This document shows, in pieces, positions 33,872 through 44,913 of a DNA stretch of 64,000 nucleotides. Each line of letters opens with the position of its first letter. Position 1 is the stretch's first letter. The translations under genes and the position numbers were made by a program. Location: contig CM106586.1 of assembly GCA_048013815.1 (NCBI GenBank), positions 12,586,001 through 12,650,000 on the forward strand. Direction: 5' to 3'. The notes beneath the pieces were generated by a model. It ran no database searches. It saw nothing but the letters and a program-made list of their open reading frames with translations, and was not told the DNA's origin. Source of the DNA: Setoptus koraiensis (Eukaryota > Arthropoda).

Positions 33872-36800
33872 GCGACAAGCCACTTCGACACACAATCGGC
33901 ACAATATTTTGTTTAAATTATATTTATTCTATTATTATTATTATATTTATCACACAGCTAATTGAGATGGCTAATTTAAGAAAGAAGAAGAGCTCTTGAA
34001 ATTAAACAATATGCGTGTAGTTACATGAAATAAACAATTAATTAACAATACATAAAGCAGCGATGGTCTAGTTAGATTTAATTAAGCAGACGCAACTAGC
34101 AACAACAACATGCTGACAATATTCGAATCGCCAATCGGGATAAATGGGGTTGAATGGGGAACAATTACATGAACGAATTGAGAAGACAGCACAAACGCAC
34201 AAACAAAGTATTACAGGTGTAATATTATTGTAAACAGCGACGTAAAACAACCGGCAAGCACGAACAAGATGCAAACAGGTCGCCATCAAAGAAACCAACC
34301 AACGAACGCTTAACTACAATTATCAAACAGATACTAAACGATTAGCAATATCAGCATTATTATATGAGTGCATGAAAGCAACATGTTGTTGCAATAGTAT
34401 TCTTGTAATAATGATATCATATTTAAATAAATAGTGCCATAGTAATGGCAAGCTCTTTACAGCTTAAAACAGTGCGAAATTTTAATTGTTACATAGCAAC
34501 AAAAAGTGGTGGCGAGGTTGCTTTTTTGTTTGTTTGTTGGCCAGCTTTCCAAAATGTTTCAATGGGGTTTGTGACTGCTAGTCATTTTAGGTGGTATCAT
34601 TGATAGTGGTGGTCTTCGCGCCGAGCGACAACTTGACTTTGTCCGCAACAAACAACCAGATCGCCGATACTCGATAGTATTTAGTAGTGTCGCCAATATT
34701 GGACTGCACCGATTAATCGACATGTTTATCCAATTGTTGTTGCACTGCTAACTAAGCGGAGATAAAAACAACTTTTGTCGTGCGTCGCCTCACTCGACAG
34801 CCTTGACCGCCCGGCAATTTCTTCAATTTTCGTGCGTTCGCGAGCCCTCTCACATGCTCCGACAAAACTCTGGCAATGCAGCTCTCGCATGGCATGACAG
34901 GCCGGAGCGATCTGCCCAAGTTTGTTGACCTGGCCGATCGGAAAAAGCAAGCCAGCGAGCAAATGACTCGGAAACTGACTCACTACCAAGTCGCCAAGAT
35001 TACCGCTAGAAAGCAGCAGTTATTTTGCATGTAATTTGCATTGTTTAATTTGTACTTGTGCCCGCCATGCCATGAGCAACCGCAATAGGTTAAACCACAG
35101 CTAACAACTAGCTAAGTGAGTCTGTAGGAACTTGGCCCGCATTTGTGACAATGAGTAACGGTACGGCACAAGTGCCGAGGGATGTTGCTGTTGATACCGC
35201 TGTTATTCATTCACGTGTCCGGCCCGCTGACAGTGACAATCTATCGACTATCAAACTGTTACGTGAGCAATTATTGAGGCAAGACTGTCGTCCGTTTGTT
35301 GTGTTATCTCTCATTTTACTGTCGTGTACGATGACGTTTGTTTGCTGAGCTTGTTCCAATTTGTTGTTGCCTATTTGTGCAACAAACATACGAGAAAAAC
35401 AAGCACTGGGCCTCTCCAGTTTGAATTAAACGACAGGTGGGTGCCACTGGTCGGCCTCACTGGCATTTAGCACAAATTAAACGGCGACATTTTAAGATAT
35501 TCATAGGAAACAGTGCCGAGGCATTCTGTCAACGAAGCGGCCACAAAGCTGGTGCTAGGCATGTTTAGTATAATTTATGTGTATTATGCATGATTTGATC
35601 GGATCGGTACGGCACAAAAAGCTAAAATAGTAGACCAAAAGTCCAGTCAAAGTCGTATTACTCGTTCTGGCAGACTCCGAATTTCAGGCAGCCATTTTCA
35701 GGCACACATAAACTTACATAACGGTGCACACAAGCAATATGGTTTGTTGAACCCGGTGAACATGAGCATGTATTGTCACGACGAGCTACTTTACTCTGTC
35801 ATTATTACGTAATCACTTTGGCACCCATAAAAACAAACACCGATGCATAATAGCCGATGCATTGGGGCCCCATAGCGTATCGCCCACGATATTATCAGGG
35901 CACACATATCCAGGTATACAGCCATATCAGGGTATCAGATGTATATAAGAATGCATGTTGGTAGATTAAATGAATCGATAATTTGCAGACAACGAGAAGC
36001 CCTATAAAAGTGTTTGTCCTGATTACTCAAGACCTCGTTCGGCGAGCTTTGCAACGCGCCGTGTGTAGGTAGCGGCAGCTTGGCACCAAATAACGAAAGT
36101 AAATGGATACCTGTGTCGGCTTTACTCATGTTGATTGCTATGGCAATAGAGCACAAAATAATAATGAAACTTTCTTATTATTGCTACCTATACACACATG
36201 GACATAACTTGCATCACATGACATTTGGTCGTATATTGCAAGTGGGCAAAAATGCACCAACAAACAAATAACTCACAATGAGATCCAATATGATTATATA
36301 AGTGAATTGAATTGAAAATTTATCCCTTATCTATTTTACGCGCCACGCAATGGCGTGACATACCTCTATTGTGCCCGCCATTATACATGTAGTATATGTA
36401 GCAATATATCAATATAAGCCGCGCGACTATAGTGCCCCACTATTTACCATAGTTATATAGTCGATATTGTATATATACATATATATGTCGATGAGTCGTC
36501 GTGAGTTTCCTCTCAGACTATTGTCAGACTATGCGTACCATATGAATTAATTGCATGTTGTTGCCGCCGAACAGTTGCTAGGCGATACACGATACAATAA
36601 CGGTGAATATGTCTAACAATGTTGTCGACAGAATGGCATGGTTTGCAACAATAGTGCAACACACAAGTACAATACGCCAACATACTCGTATTGTGCTCGT
36701 ATTGCATAACATCAGTTGTTGTGAGCAGTATAATGATACCATTAGAGAGCTAATAATGAGAATTAGAGCGATTAAATGGCACACACGAAGCTCAATGGGC

Positions 36801-37379
36801 GCGTGTCAGTGGCTATCGAGGCCCAATGTTGTTGTTGTTGTTGCTGTTGCTGCCACTGCTATTGACAGTGACAAGACAGCTCAAAATCAAGCAGGTTGCG
36901 TGGCGGACACAAAGTGGCTGACTTTCGCCTTGGCACTGGCCAACACAAACAAACAACAAACTGGCAAACAAATAAGCAAACAAACAAACTCGTGATAGTT
37001 TCAATTGGCTCGGCTTGACAATCGACAGTTCGCAATCGTCAAGTGAAACGAACGGCTGCGTACAGTTGGCGCATTCTTGACGTGCTTGCTTCTTAGAATC
37101 GGTCGTATATTATACGCGATGATATAATTGACGACATGTGCTCTCATAATATCAAATATAGGACTTCCTGCCTACATTGCTTAACATTCGCAACGGTTCC
37201 CTTTGAACGCTCTGCCATACTTTCTGATTCAAACAATTTGCCGTCTGCTAATTGAGAGTGCGTATGTGATAGTCAATGTGGCGTCGTAAAAAGATCACCA
37301 GTTTCCAGTGTACCTCTGTAGATGATACACAGTGCGATGGAACAGCAACAATTATCGCCGAATGCACATATTGTCATTT

Positions 37380-37418
<39 letters not shown>

Positions 37419-38642
37419 AACATGCATTCATATCAGCTCGATAATAGATCAAGAATGGATTTTTTCCCATCCATTGTCTATTCAAAGATGCGCTGTCTAT
37501 CTGTCTCTCTTTGTCGGTTTGCCCTCTCCTAATTAGTCTCCATTATTATTATTAGTCTCTATTATTATTATAAATAGTGCCTAGTACAATGACAGGAGAT
37601 CACAATCAATGATACCATCAATAACTGTGAGTGTCTGTTACATTTTAAGTATCAAGTGCCATCCGTTACCATCAACATGGCACATAGCGGCAGTGTTCAT
37701 GGTAACGGAAATCAAACAAGTGAAATTATCTTATTAGTCTAGCTGACTCTTTGTTTGCTTGCTTATGTACATAAATCAGCAGCAACCATATATCAAGCAA
37801 ATGCATTGCTCCATTGATATATATACAGGTTGATACACACATGTTCATGTAGCTAATAAAAGTTATCCCCCTGGAAAAAAAAATTACGTGCCAATCATTC
37901 TGCATGGCCAAATGACTTTTCGTTTCAGATAAGTTCAGACTATGATTTAGTTTTGTTAGTTTGCCAACGCGCACCGTGTCTCACACATCATCTGACACAT
38001 CTTGATCAAGTCAAAGATCTAATCGACATCTCATTTCGTGGCTTTAGACTAACAAGTGGCTTATCGAGGCTCTGTGATTTCGCAATTTCGCACTTTCACA
38101 CATTCGTATTTAAGCACTTTAGCAAATGAATCTCATCGCATCGTTTCTGAGTCGATCATTAAGAGCATTCGGAACAATCAAGATTGAACTCTTTTGTTTG
38201 AACAGCAATCTCTGACATCCAATTCGATCCATGCCACATTACCTCAGCTCATCCCCGAGCAAATTTTCGATGTCCTGCATAGGATATTCTTCTTTCTTTC
38301 ATTGTTCCCCTGATGATGGCAGATTAGTTGTGGACCAATAGAGTCCAAGATATGACGAATTGAGAAAACAATTTGAAGAATCGAAGAAAAATAATTGAAA
38401 AAAAAATCTCCTTTGAATTTGGCGCTCGAAGAAGGCGCAGGCGTAAACTTGACATGTTTTGTTTGTCATATGCTTTCAATGAGGTGATCGCGATTGGGTT
38501 AAGCTGGAGAAACAAAAAACAATATTCACCTCATCTCTATTTATTTCTACCTTGATTTCGATGTCCACTACATTTACACAACTATAATTGTCGTCTACGT
38601 CATCACTATTGGGATTGATACAGTTGAAACGCTAATCTAACC
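33872..38642. other. Long intergenic region
   Basis: 4.8 kb without a supportable gene upstream of UQCRC2. It holds the 3' UTR of the lysine-rich protein gene (AATAAA at 34029-34034), AT runs (about 36466-36487 and 37387-37413) and several non-coding-looking open frames on both strands. No repeats of mobile-element type were recognised. Confidence 0.55.
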
Positions 38643-39923
38643 ATGGCTAGAATAAACGCAGTTGCCGAATCACTCAGGGGACTCAAAGAACTGAAGGTCA
38701 ACATACATTGTCTGGACAATCAATCGCCTGTGACACGTATAGCTATCTATGTTAAGGCCGGTTCTAGATATGAGCCAGCGGCAGTGCCAGGAATATCGCA
38801 TTATCTACGGGCAACAGCTAATTTAACAAACAAAAACTGTAGTATATTCGGTTTGACGCGAGCTCTACAAACTCATGGCGCATCCTTCAATGTGCTATCC
38901 GATAGGGAGCATATTATTTACAGGCTCGATTGCCTAAAAGACAAACTAGAGCCATCATTTAAGCTACTATCGGATGTAGTCAGTGCCCCCGAGTTTAGAT
39001 CGTGGGAATTAGTTGATAACACCGAGGATAATCTAAAGGTCGAATTGGAATATTTCAAAAAAGATCAAGCACGAGTGCTAAATGAAGCATTAAATAAAAC
39101 AGCATTTCGTGGTGGCCTAGCTCATTCTATGTATATTCCTGAGCATCAAATTAAAAAAATCAATAAGCACCATCTAAAACAATTTGTTTCGGACAATTAT
39201 GTACCCTCAAGAACTACAGTGGTTGGTCTGGGTGTCAAGGAGGACGATCTACGTTACACAATTCAAACCAACTCCCTACTTGAGTTTGAGAATACAAAAT
39301 ACAACGGTGTAAGTGGCGAATCAAGATACGTTGGTGGAGAGGCTCGATTGCAAGCTCCATTCGACAACACGATGGTCACTTTTGTAGGACAGGCACCAGG
39401 TCTCAATGACCCAGCCGGAGTAGCCAACTTGAAATTATTTCAAGCTATTCTAGGTGGATTTGGTGCAGGAATCAAGTACAGCCCTGGCTCTGAGCGCAGT
39501 CTTGCGGCTGCTGTTGCTCAATATAATAATCAAGTTAAAACATCCATAGTTAATATTACCTACTCTGATGTAGGACTGTTTGGTTTTACATTACATGGAC
39601 CAAACGGCGCTCTCGCTGATGCATTAAAAGTTGCCCTGAATCATTTTGAGAAAGCAGCCAAATCAATCACAGACGAAAATCTAGCAATGGGTAAACATGT
39701 ACTCCGAGTAAGATCAAAGATTGAAAGTGAAAATCATGACTGTGTCTTCGCCAGTATGGGAAGTCTAGCAGCAAATGGTATAAAGACTGACTTGACAGAT
39801 GTAGAGAAAGTCACAGCAGCCGATATTAAGGATTCTGTATCAAAGCTTGCTAGAAGTAAATCAACATTAGTGTCAGTTGGAAATCCACGTTACATACCTT
39901 ACTTAGATGAACTGGAAAAATAA
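38643..39923 (+). CDS. UQCRC2: Cytochrome bc1 complex subunit 2 (core protein 2)
   Basis: Core protein 2 of mitochondrial complex III, a member of the M16 peptidase (MPP) family without protease activity. The 426-residue single-exon protein shows the family's AIYVKAGSRYEP near residue 34, GISHYLRATANLT near 50, and a C-terminal half with GQAPGLNDPAGVANLKLFQ, LGGFGAGIKYSPG and a final LVSVGNPRYIPYLDEL. The HxxEH zinc motif of active M16 proteases is absent, as in other UQCRC2 proteins. The start has a good context (aaccatggc). The N-terminus is short, with only a brief presequence before the conserved fold. AATAAA is at 40094-40099. Confidence 0.95.
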   Translation: MARINAVAESLRGLKELKVNIHCLDNQSPVTRIAIYVKAGSRYEPAAVPGISHYLRATANLTNKNCSIFGLTRALQTHGASFNVLSDREHIIYRLDCLKDKLEPSFKLLSDVVSAPEFRSWELVDNTEDNLKVELEYFKKDQARVLNEALNKTAFRGGLAHSMYIPEHQIKKINKHHLKQFVSDNYVPSRTTVVGLGVKEDDLRYTIQTNSLLEFENTKYNGVSGESRYVGGEARLQAPFDNTMVTFVGQAPGLNDPAGVANLKLFQAILGGFGAGIKYSPGSERSLAAAVAQYNNQVKTSIVNITYSDVGLFGFTLHGPNGALADALKVALNHFEKAAKSITDENLAMGKHVLRVRSKIESENHDCVFASMGSLAANGIKTDLTDVEKVTAADIKDSVSKLARSKSTLVSVGNPRYIPYLDELEK

Positions 39924-40267
39924 AATCAGAATTAAACTGAAAGAAATGATATTTGTAATTATTTGTTGATGAACTCAACTCAACAACAATACATTATAAT
40001 GATGCTAATGTTAGTGGATCACAATTAGTTAATAATAAGTAAAATGTTAAAGTGTTTAAATTCGCACATCAATTGAGTATTGTTGATATAAAAAATAAAT
40101 GAGATTTTAATGATAGCTATATATGATATAACAAGTTCCTTCAATTGTGACAGAGGCTAGAATTGAGGTACAGGCAATACAGTATTTGTCAGGTGGACTA
40201 AAGGCAGAGTTATAATATACAATGATGATATAAATATAGATATGTGTGTGTCGAGTGAAAGAAAATT
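39924..40267. other. Convergent 3' ends, UQCRC2 / zinc-finger gene
   Basis: 344 bp of AT-rich sequence between two convergent genes, with the UQCRC2 poly(A) signal at 40094-40099. No gene is seen. Confidence 0.6.
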
Positions 40268-41023
40268 CTATGTCACTCTGTAGGATGGAGAGACTGATAT
40301 GTCAATTCCTGGTGACGTTAATCTAAGATTCTGAGAATATCTGGATGAAGTTGAAGATGTAGATGGAGACGAGGCCTCTGAGAAGGTTTTTTTCTTATTC
40401 ATTCGTTTTGTTGTGGGTTTGCCGCACCATCTTAAATGCGAATGTAAGTTCGCGTTAGTTCTGTAGGGGTGGTTGCATTTTGGACAATTGTAGTCTTTTT
40501 CAACAAGTTTTTGGCATGCATGCTTGGCCAGTTCTAACAAACCAGAGAATGCGATCCCGCATATCATACAATTTTTGTGCTTTATGATATCTATTACGTT
40601 ATTTTGTTTCAAGATCAACAACAGTCCCTCCTCGGTCAATCCCTGTTGAACTCCATTAGTGGTGCGTAAATCAAGAGGTTTATCTTCGTCGTCGTCCTCT
40701 AAATATGAACCGCACGGATCTCCATTAAGATAATCCAACGAAGCTGTGTAACTGTTGAAGTTGTTAGTCTGCGACAAATTTTTTGTATCTTTTTGTTCCA
40801 GGTGTGTAGTGTTGTTGTTTTTAGATTCTTTCAAAGACAATAGTATCTCTGCTGTGTTAGTTTCGATGACTTTCAAGCTGTCCTCCTGTTCACTAGTATC
40901 ATTGTTATAATCATCGATGTGATGACTGAGATTCTGTTGAATCTTCATAATTTTCAATTTCTTCAATCGAAAGTCATTGACTCCTGTGTGTTCTTCATAA
41001 CCTGTTCTCTTTTTATACGACAT
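40268..41023 (-). CDS. Zinc-finger protein with CtBP-binding motif
   Basis: A single-exon protein of 251 residues. About residue 115 it has DKPLDLRTT, a good match to the PxDLS-type motif that recruits the corepressor CtBP. Two Cys-rich fingers follow: an atypical one (NCMICGIAFSGLLELAKHAC, about 150-170) and a better one (YNCPKCNHPYRTNANLHSHL followed by RWC, about 178-200). The latter ends in Cys in place of the last His and resembles the ANLASHRRWH finger of INSM1/Nerfin-1. The C-terminus is Ser/Thr-rich. A nuclear transcriptional repressor is a reasonable inference; membership in the INSM/Nerfin family is only a suggestion, since no SNAG motif is present at the N-terminus. Confidence 0.7.
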   Translation of the reverse strand: MSYKKRTGYEEHTGVNDFRLKKLKIMKIQQNLSHHIDDYNNDTSEQEDSLKVIETNTAEILLSLKESKNNNTTHLEQKDTKNLSQTNNFNSYTASLDYLNGDPCGSYLEDDDEDKPLDLRTTNGVQQGLTEEGLLLILKQNNVIDIIKHKNCMICGIAFSGLLELAKHACQKLVEKDYNCPKCNHPYRTNANLHSHLRWCGKPTTKRMNKKKTFSEASSPSTSSTSSRYSQNLRLTSPGIDISVSPSYRVT

Positions 41024-42783
41024 GATTGTTGCGTTTGAGCGTTAGACCGAAAACTGCAGGTAAGTTTTGAATATATGCTAATTGTTGTTGTTTATGGAGA
41101 TGACTAGCTCCTGTTGATAAAGACTTTATAAGTTTGCGATGATAACGTTGCTGACTAAAATGATGACGAGAATGTTTCCGAACCTTATAGACTAGATTGT
41201 TATTCTCTGCGAATAGATTCTTGCGCTGCGTAGGATTATTGATTAGATTCAGTGGTCATTTGGAATGAGATTTTGTTTTTACATTACAAAGTGAATTAGT
41301 GTTGCAGTTGAACTATTACGGGGCTCTTTTTTTCGTTTGCTTGCTGTAGAAAAGTGTCGCTGAGACTCTGGCCATTTTGAGACTTGTGGCGCCACGAAGA
41401 TTGTTCTGACTGACTAGTGTTTGTTGCACTCGGAATTCGAATATGCAGCAAGCAATATGCGATGAATACACGAGATGAAATATTTTGGGCAAAAGTTGAC
41501 ATCAGTGGTCAGTTTGCATTTGAAACAAAATATATGTTAATTTCAATTGTTTCGGTAAACATTAATGCAAGTATGCCAGTGCAACTATTGACCGGCGCTA
41601 CTTGTTGACCCAGACCAGCGTCTGACTGTTGCGCACAAACAAATCGCTTCGGCTTCGAGCGGGGCCTGGCGACGTGCACAAAAGTGCGTCTCCCGGAGAA
41701 AGCGTTCCTTGTATCGGCTTCTTATAATAATAAATCTGACTTGTGAATTGCTGACTATTTTACTGGCTTCTATTTAACCTTTGTCCCGGTTGTATTGTTT
41801 GTTTGCGGGCAGATATGCAGATTGTGGGAGCAATCATGTAACACAATTATTTCATTTGAGTGTGTGTGTGTGTGTCGATGCCGATGCTGAACTGGCTGCC
41901 GACGAGTGGCAGTTGACGACGACGACTGGTATCATTATTCAACGGCTATCCTGGTGAAACATTTCATTTCATCTATTGTGAAATAATGCTGCTGTTGCGA
42001 CTGCCAATAGTGGCTGTGGGGCACAGTTGAGAAATGTGAAGTTGTTACTACTGCATGAGTATGACACAAGGCGACTTTGTTTGAGTTTGCGTTTGGCCGT
42101 TGCATTGTGTGAGGCGGCTGTTGTCGTGATCACTAGATTACTGCTCGCACGCCATTGCAGTGCCCCTTACCTAACGTCTCCGTAATAGTTCGAACTGCGA
42201 ATTGTTCGAACCGAAACGTTCGACCAATTGGCAGCGTTCGCTGCGGCGACCAACCAACGTTAACACGCGCCAGTAATAGTTATGGCCCCCACTCAGGCCC
42301 CCGCGCCCCCCCCCTCCTGCTGCCCCCGAGCACTCACAGCGTAACTCTGCGGCGTTCAACTTGCGGCACTGTACGAGCCACAAGTTGAACATTGCGACGA
42401 ATGCAGTTGCGCCGCGCGTGTGACTTACAGTCCGCGTGCGACTGTGTGTTGTTGTGAGCCTCGTCAAACCTCGAGGCTCGAGCGCAAGAGCGCTGTTTTC
42501 GCGTGCACCAACTGCGCTTGCGTTCGCATACAATAATATAGGCATTGCTGCAGCTTGCACCGCTGTTGTTATTGCACTGTAAATTAAGCTATAAATTTTC
42601 CCATTCACAATGCACGCAGTGCCAACAAAATCCGACAGGGCGGCGCTGCACAGCTGGCTGTAAAACGGACTGCTGTTCGCAAAAATCACACTCACCTCTG
42701 TTCGTATCAGCCTATTTTTGTTTTATTTTACATTTACATCAGCGTCTTATTATTATTCGATTATTGTTTATCATATAAATGAA
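41024..42783. other. Divergent promoter region with CpG-rich part
   Basis: 1.8 kb between two head-to-head genes. The part from about 41.6 to 42.7 kb is GC/CpG-rich, holds a C-run (about 42305-42312), a GT run (41858-41875) and the 19-bp word at 42630-42648. Open frames on both strands in the GC-rich part overlap one another and look fortuitous. Confidence 0.55.
42630..42648 (+). promoter_or_regulatory. 19-bp word shared with 17935-17953
   Basis: atccgacagggcggcgctg, identical to the copy at 17935-17953. Here it is on the coding strand of the propeller/zinc-finger gene, about 136-154 bp upstream of its ATG. Both copies sit in CpG-rich promoter-like sequence. Confidence 0.4.
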
Positions 42784-44469
42784 ATGGCGGAAATCGAAAA
42801 AATTTGTCAACAATTTGGCATATGTCCCGACCTTTGGTCAGTAGCTGATCCTGTGGAACCTGGTACCCAAAAGCAAACTACCTCGCCCATACCAGCCGAA
42901 CCAGCGGGACGAGCCGAACCAGCGGAACCGGCCGAATCAGCAGCTGACGTGGAAGCCATTTCTCCAAAGCGAACATCCTCACCTATACCAGAGGATGATT
43001 TGCAAGAGAATCGCCCAACGCTAACATCTACACCCATACAACAAGTGGACGACGCTGAAGCCACCCGGCGAAAACGAACCTTTTCGCCTGCATCTACACC
43101 AAAACCAGCAAAACCTCCCAAAAAGAAGAAGAAGATTTCCCATAAGGACGAAGAAGAAACTAAGATACCTGAAACTAAGATATTCATCTCTAACTCTCTA
43201 CTATCCTACCCCCAGCCAAATTTAGACAAATATCACGAAGAAGTTCTTAGAAACGACAAATCTGCAGAAGATGTTGTGCGGCTATGCTCACAAACACGAC
43301 CTAACCTAGAAATCATTAATGACGCCGGCAGAATATACGTTATCACATCGTGGTTGTCAGTAGCGAGAATATTTGAGGCAACACTCAATAAATTCAAAGA
43401 AGTGAGAAGACTGCCTCAGAATAGAATTGACATTGTTCCAAACATTATCACTAACCTTTATATTGACGATTACAAATTATACCTCGGCTACTGCTGGGGA
43501 CACCATCAACATCCGTCCAAGTCATACATTGAGATAAGGAGCCTACTTGAGAAAGGGAATAATCTAACGAGGCGAATCTTCTTTGATCACACGATTGACA
43601 ACATATATTCCGATGATCTCTATCTTTATGTCATGTTATCAAATGGCTTAGTTCATATCCACAAAAAAGAAATGTATGATTGCAATTATCAAGTTGACTA
43701 CTCCATCTTCAGTGAGAAAATTGGCAGGAGCGTTGTGGCTGTTAGAGTATTAACCGATCAGTCTTATTTTTCACAAATCTCACGGGTTATCTTACTCGCT
43801 GCAACTCATAAGGAAATCATCATATCGAGAAGATTCATGGATTGCCATGAGCTTATCAGTTGTAATATGTTTAATAACTCAGAGTTGAATATTATATCGT
43901 TGGATACCATAGGAGGCGTAATCATTATTACGAGACGTTCTGGTAATCAATTGAAACAGGAGGCAAGTGAGCTTGATTTTGGATACATAAGGACAAACAC
44001 TTCTTATATCGAGTTTGTGCTAGATTACAAATTGCAACTACGTTGTTCAATATTGAAGACTATAGTGATCAAATCAGGCTATATGATTATATTTACGAAA
44101 AAAAAGGAAAAGAAGCAAGATCTCTATGAGGTTGCTTGTCTTTATCTTCCTAAAATACAATTCAATTGGGTGACAATTGTGGAAGAGGCAAACTCAAAAT
44201 GTGCTTTATCCGCGATAGACGAAAACAACATAATCATAGCAAAAAATTGTCAGGAATTCATCAGTATAAATGTTGATATCAATGACAGACATGAGTGTTC
44301 TCAATGTAATCTTTTCTTTCCCACCAGTCAAATATTAGAACTTCATGTCAGCTTGAAACACGTCAGCGCCTTCAAATATATGAAAATTGAACAGGATAAA
44401 GCAATCAATGATGATTTCTCATCCGCATTCAAAAGACTTCTCAAAGATAAAAAAAAAGCACAACATTGA
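42784..44469 (+). CDS. Orphan propeller-like protein with one C2H2 finger
   Basis: A single-exon protein of 561 residues that I do not recognise. Residues 20-125 are Pro/Ala/Glu-rich, with the thrice-repeated theme K-x-T-(S/T)-SP (QTTSPIP, RTSSPIP, RTFSPAS), ending in a Lys-rich nuclear-localisation-like patch (PKKKKKISHK). Residues about 130-495 alternate short beta-type strands, for example TNLYIDDYKLYLGY and DNIYSDDLYLYVML. This suggests a divergent beta-propeller. Residues about 502-525 form one C2H2 finger (HECSQCNLFF...LHVSLKH). The stop codon lies 70 bp from the 3' end of an SRP54 fragment on the opposite strand. A shortened second copy lies at 47453-47869. Function is unknown; the layout suggests a nuclear protein. 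Confidence 0.75.
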   Translation: MAEIEKICQQFGICPDLWSVADPVEPGTQKQTTSPIPAEPAGRAEPAEPAESAADVEAISPKRTSSPIPEDDLQENRPTLTSTPIQQVDDAEATRRKRTFSPASTPKPAKPPKKKKKISHKDEEETKIPETKIFISNSLLSYPQPNLDKYHEEVLRNDKSAEDVVRLCSQTRPNLEIINDAGRIYVITSWLSVARIFEATLNKFKEVRRLPQNRIDIVPNIITNLYIDDYKLYLGYCWGHHQHPSKSYIEIRSLLEKGNNLTRRIFFDHTIDNIYSDDLYLYVMLSNGLVHIHKKEMYDCNYQVDYSIFSEKIGRSVVAVRVLTDQSYFSQISRVILLAATHKEIIISRRFMDCHELISCNMFNNSELNIISLDTIGGVIIITRRSGNQLKQEASELDFGYIRTNTSYIEFVLDYKLQLRCSILKTIVIKSGYMIIFTKKKEKKQDLYEVACLYLPKIQFNWVTIVEEANSKCALSAIDENNIIIAKNCQEFISINVDINDRHECSQCNLFFPTSQILELHVSLKHVSAFKYMKIEQDKAINDDFSSAFKRLLKDKKKAQH

Positions 44470-44724
44470 AGAAATGTGTCAACTAGTGTTAGTTATATAT
44501 TTGGAAAAATATAAAATACAATATTCACACAGACATATGTCACCTATTCATACCTCTATGAGCCCCCTGCAGCTGTCTCATCATGGTCTCCAAAACGTTC
44601 ATTCCTCCCATTTGTTGCAGCATTCGAGGATCCATTATCTTAGCTAACTGTTGGTTGAGTTTGGCCATTTGTGTTGGATTGACATTTTTAGACATGTCTC
44701 CTCCTCTGAATAAACCTTTAATGC
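42835..44724. repeat. Segmental duplication, copy A
   Basis: Direct repeat partner of 47465-48124. Homology runs from codon 18 of the propeller/zinc-finger gene to the SRP54 tail on the other strand. Apart from 43021-44268, which copy B lacks, and an 18-bp indel, I count about 13 substitutions in roughly 640 aligned bases. In the right-hand 456 bp there are 7 differences. Confidence 0.9.
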
Positions 44725-44809
44725 GCAACGCTTTCGTTACTTTTTCTCGCATATAATTCTGAATCGCGTCTTGTGTTGTTATTTTTGAAAGAGAAAATGA
44801 GGTGGACAT
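44540..44809 (-). pseudogene. SRP54 3' fragment in a chimeric 89-codon ORF
   Basis: The last 59 residues equal the C-terminus of SRP54 ([18 protein letters not shown] onwards) with few changes. The first 30 ([20 protein letters not shown] then [10 protein letters not shown]) are unrelated to SRP54 and come from the DNA flanking GPATCH1. The junction, at 44724/44725, is exactly where the direct repeat ends, and the frame stays open from an ATG in decent context. It cannot work as an SRP GTPase because the N and G domains are missing. It is probably an accidental fusion, though it could be expressed from the promoter shared with GPATCH1. Confidence 0.65.
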
Positions 44810-44913
44810 TCTCCACTTACTATATCATCATTTTTGTCTATTTATCATAACTAGCCTTTATTTAATTAACAATTGAACCATGTTCATTGTGGGTACCTGA
44901 GCTTCGAGCGAGA
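44810..44913. promoter_or_regulatory. Short divergent promoter of GPATCH1
   Basis: Only 104 bp separate the GPATCH1 start codon from the ATG of the chimeric SRP54 fragment. An upstream ATG at 44880 opens a six-codon uORF that ends before the GPATCH1 start. Confidence 0.4.

Noticed and set aside
42195-42215. attgttcgaaccgaa, resembling a Pol III B-box
   Set aside because: No A-box at the right distance and no cloverleaf is possible with the flanks.
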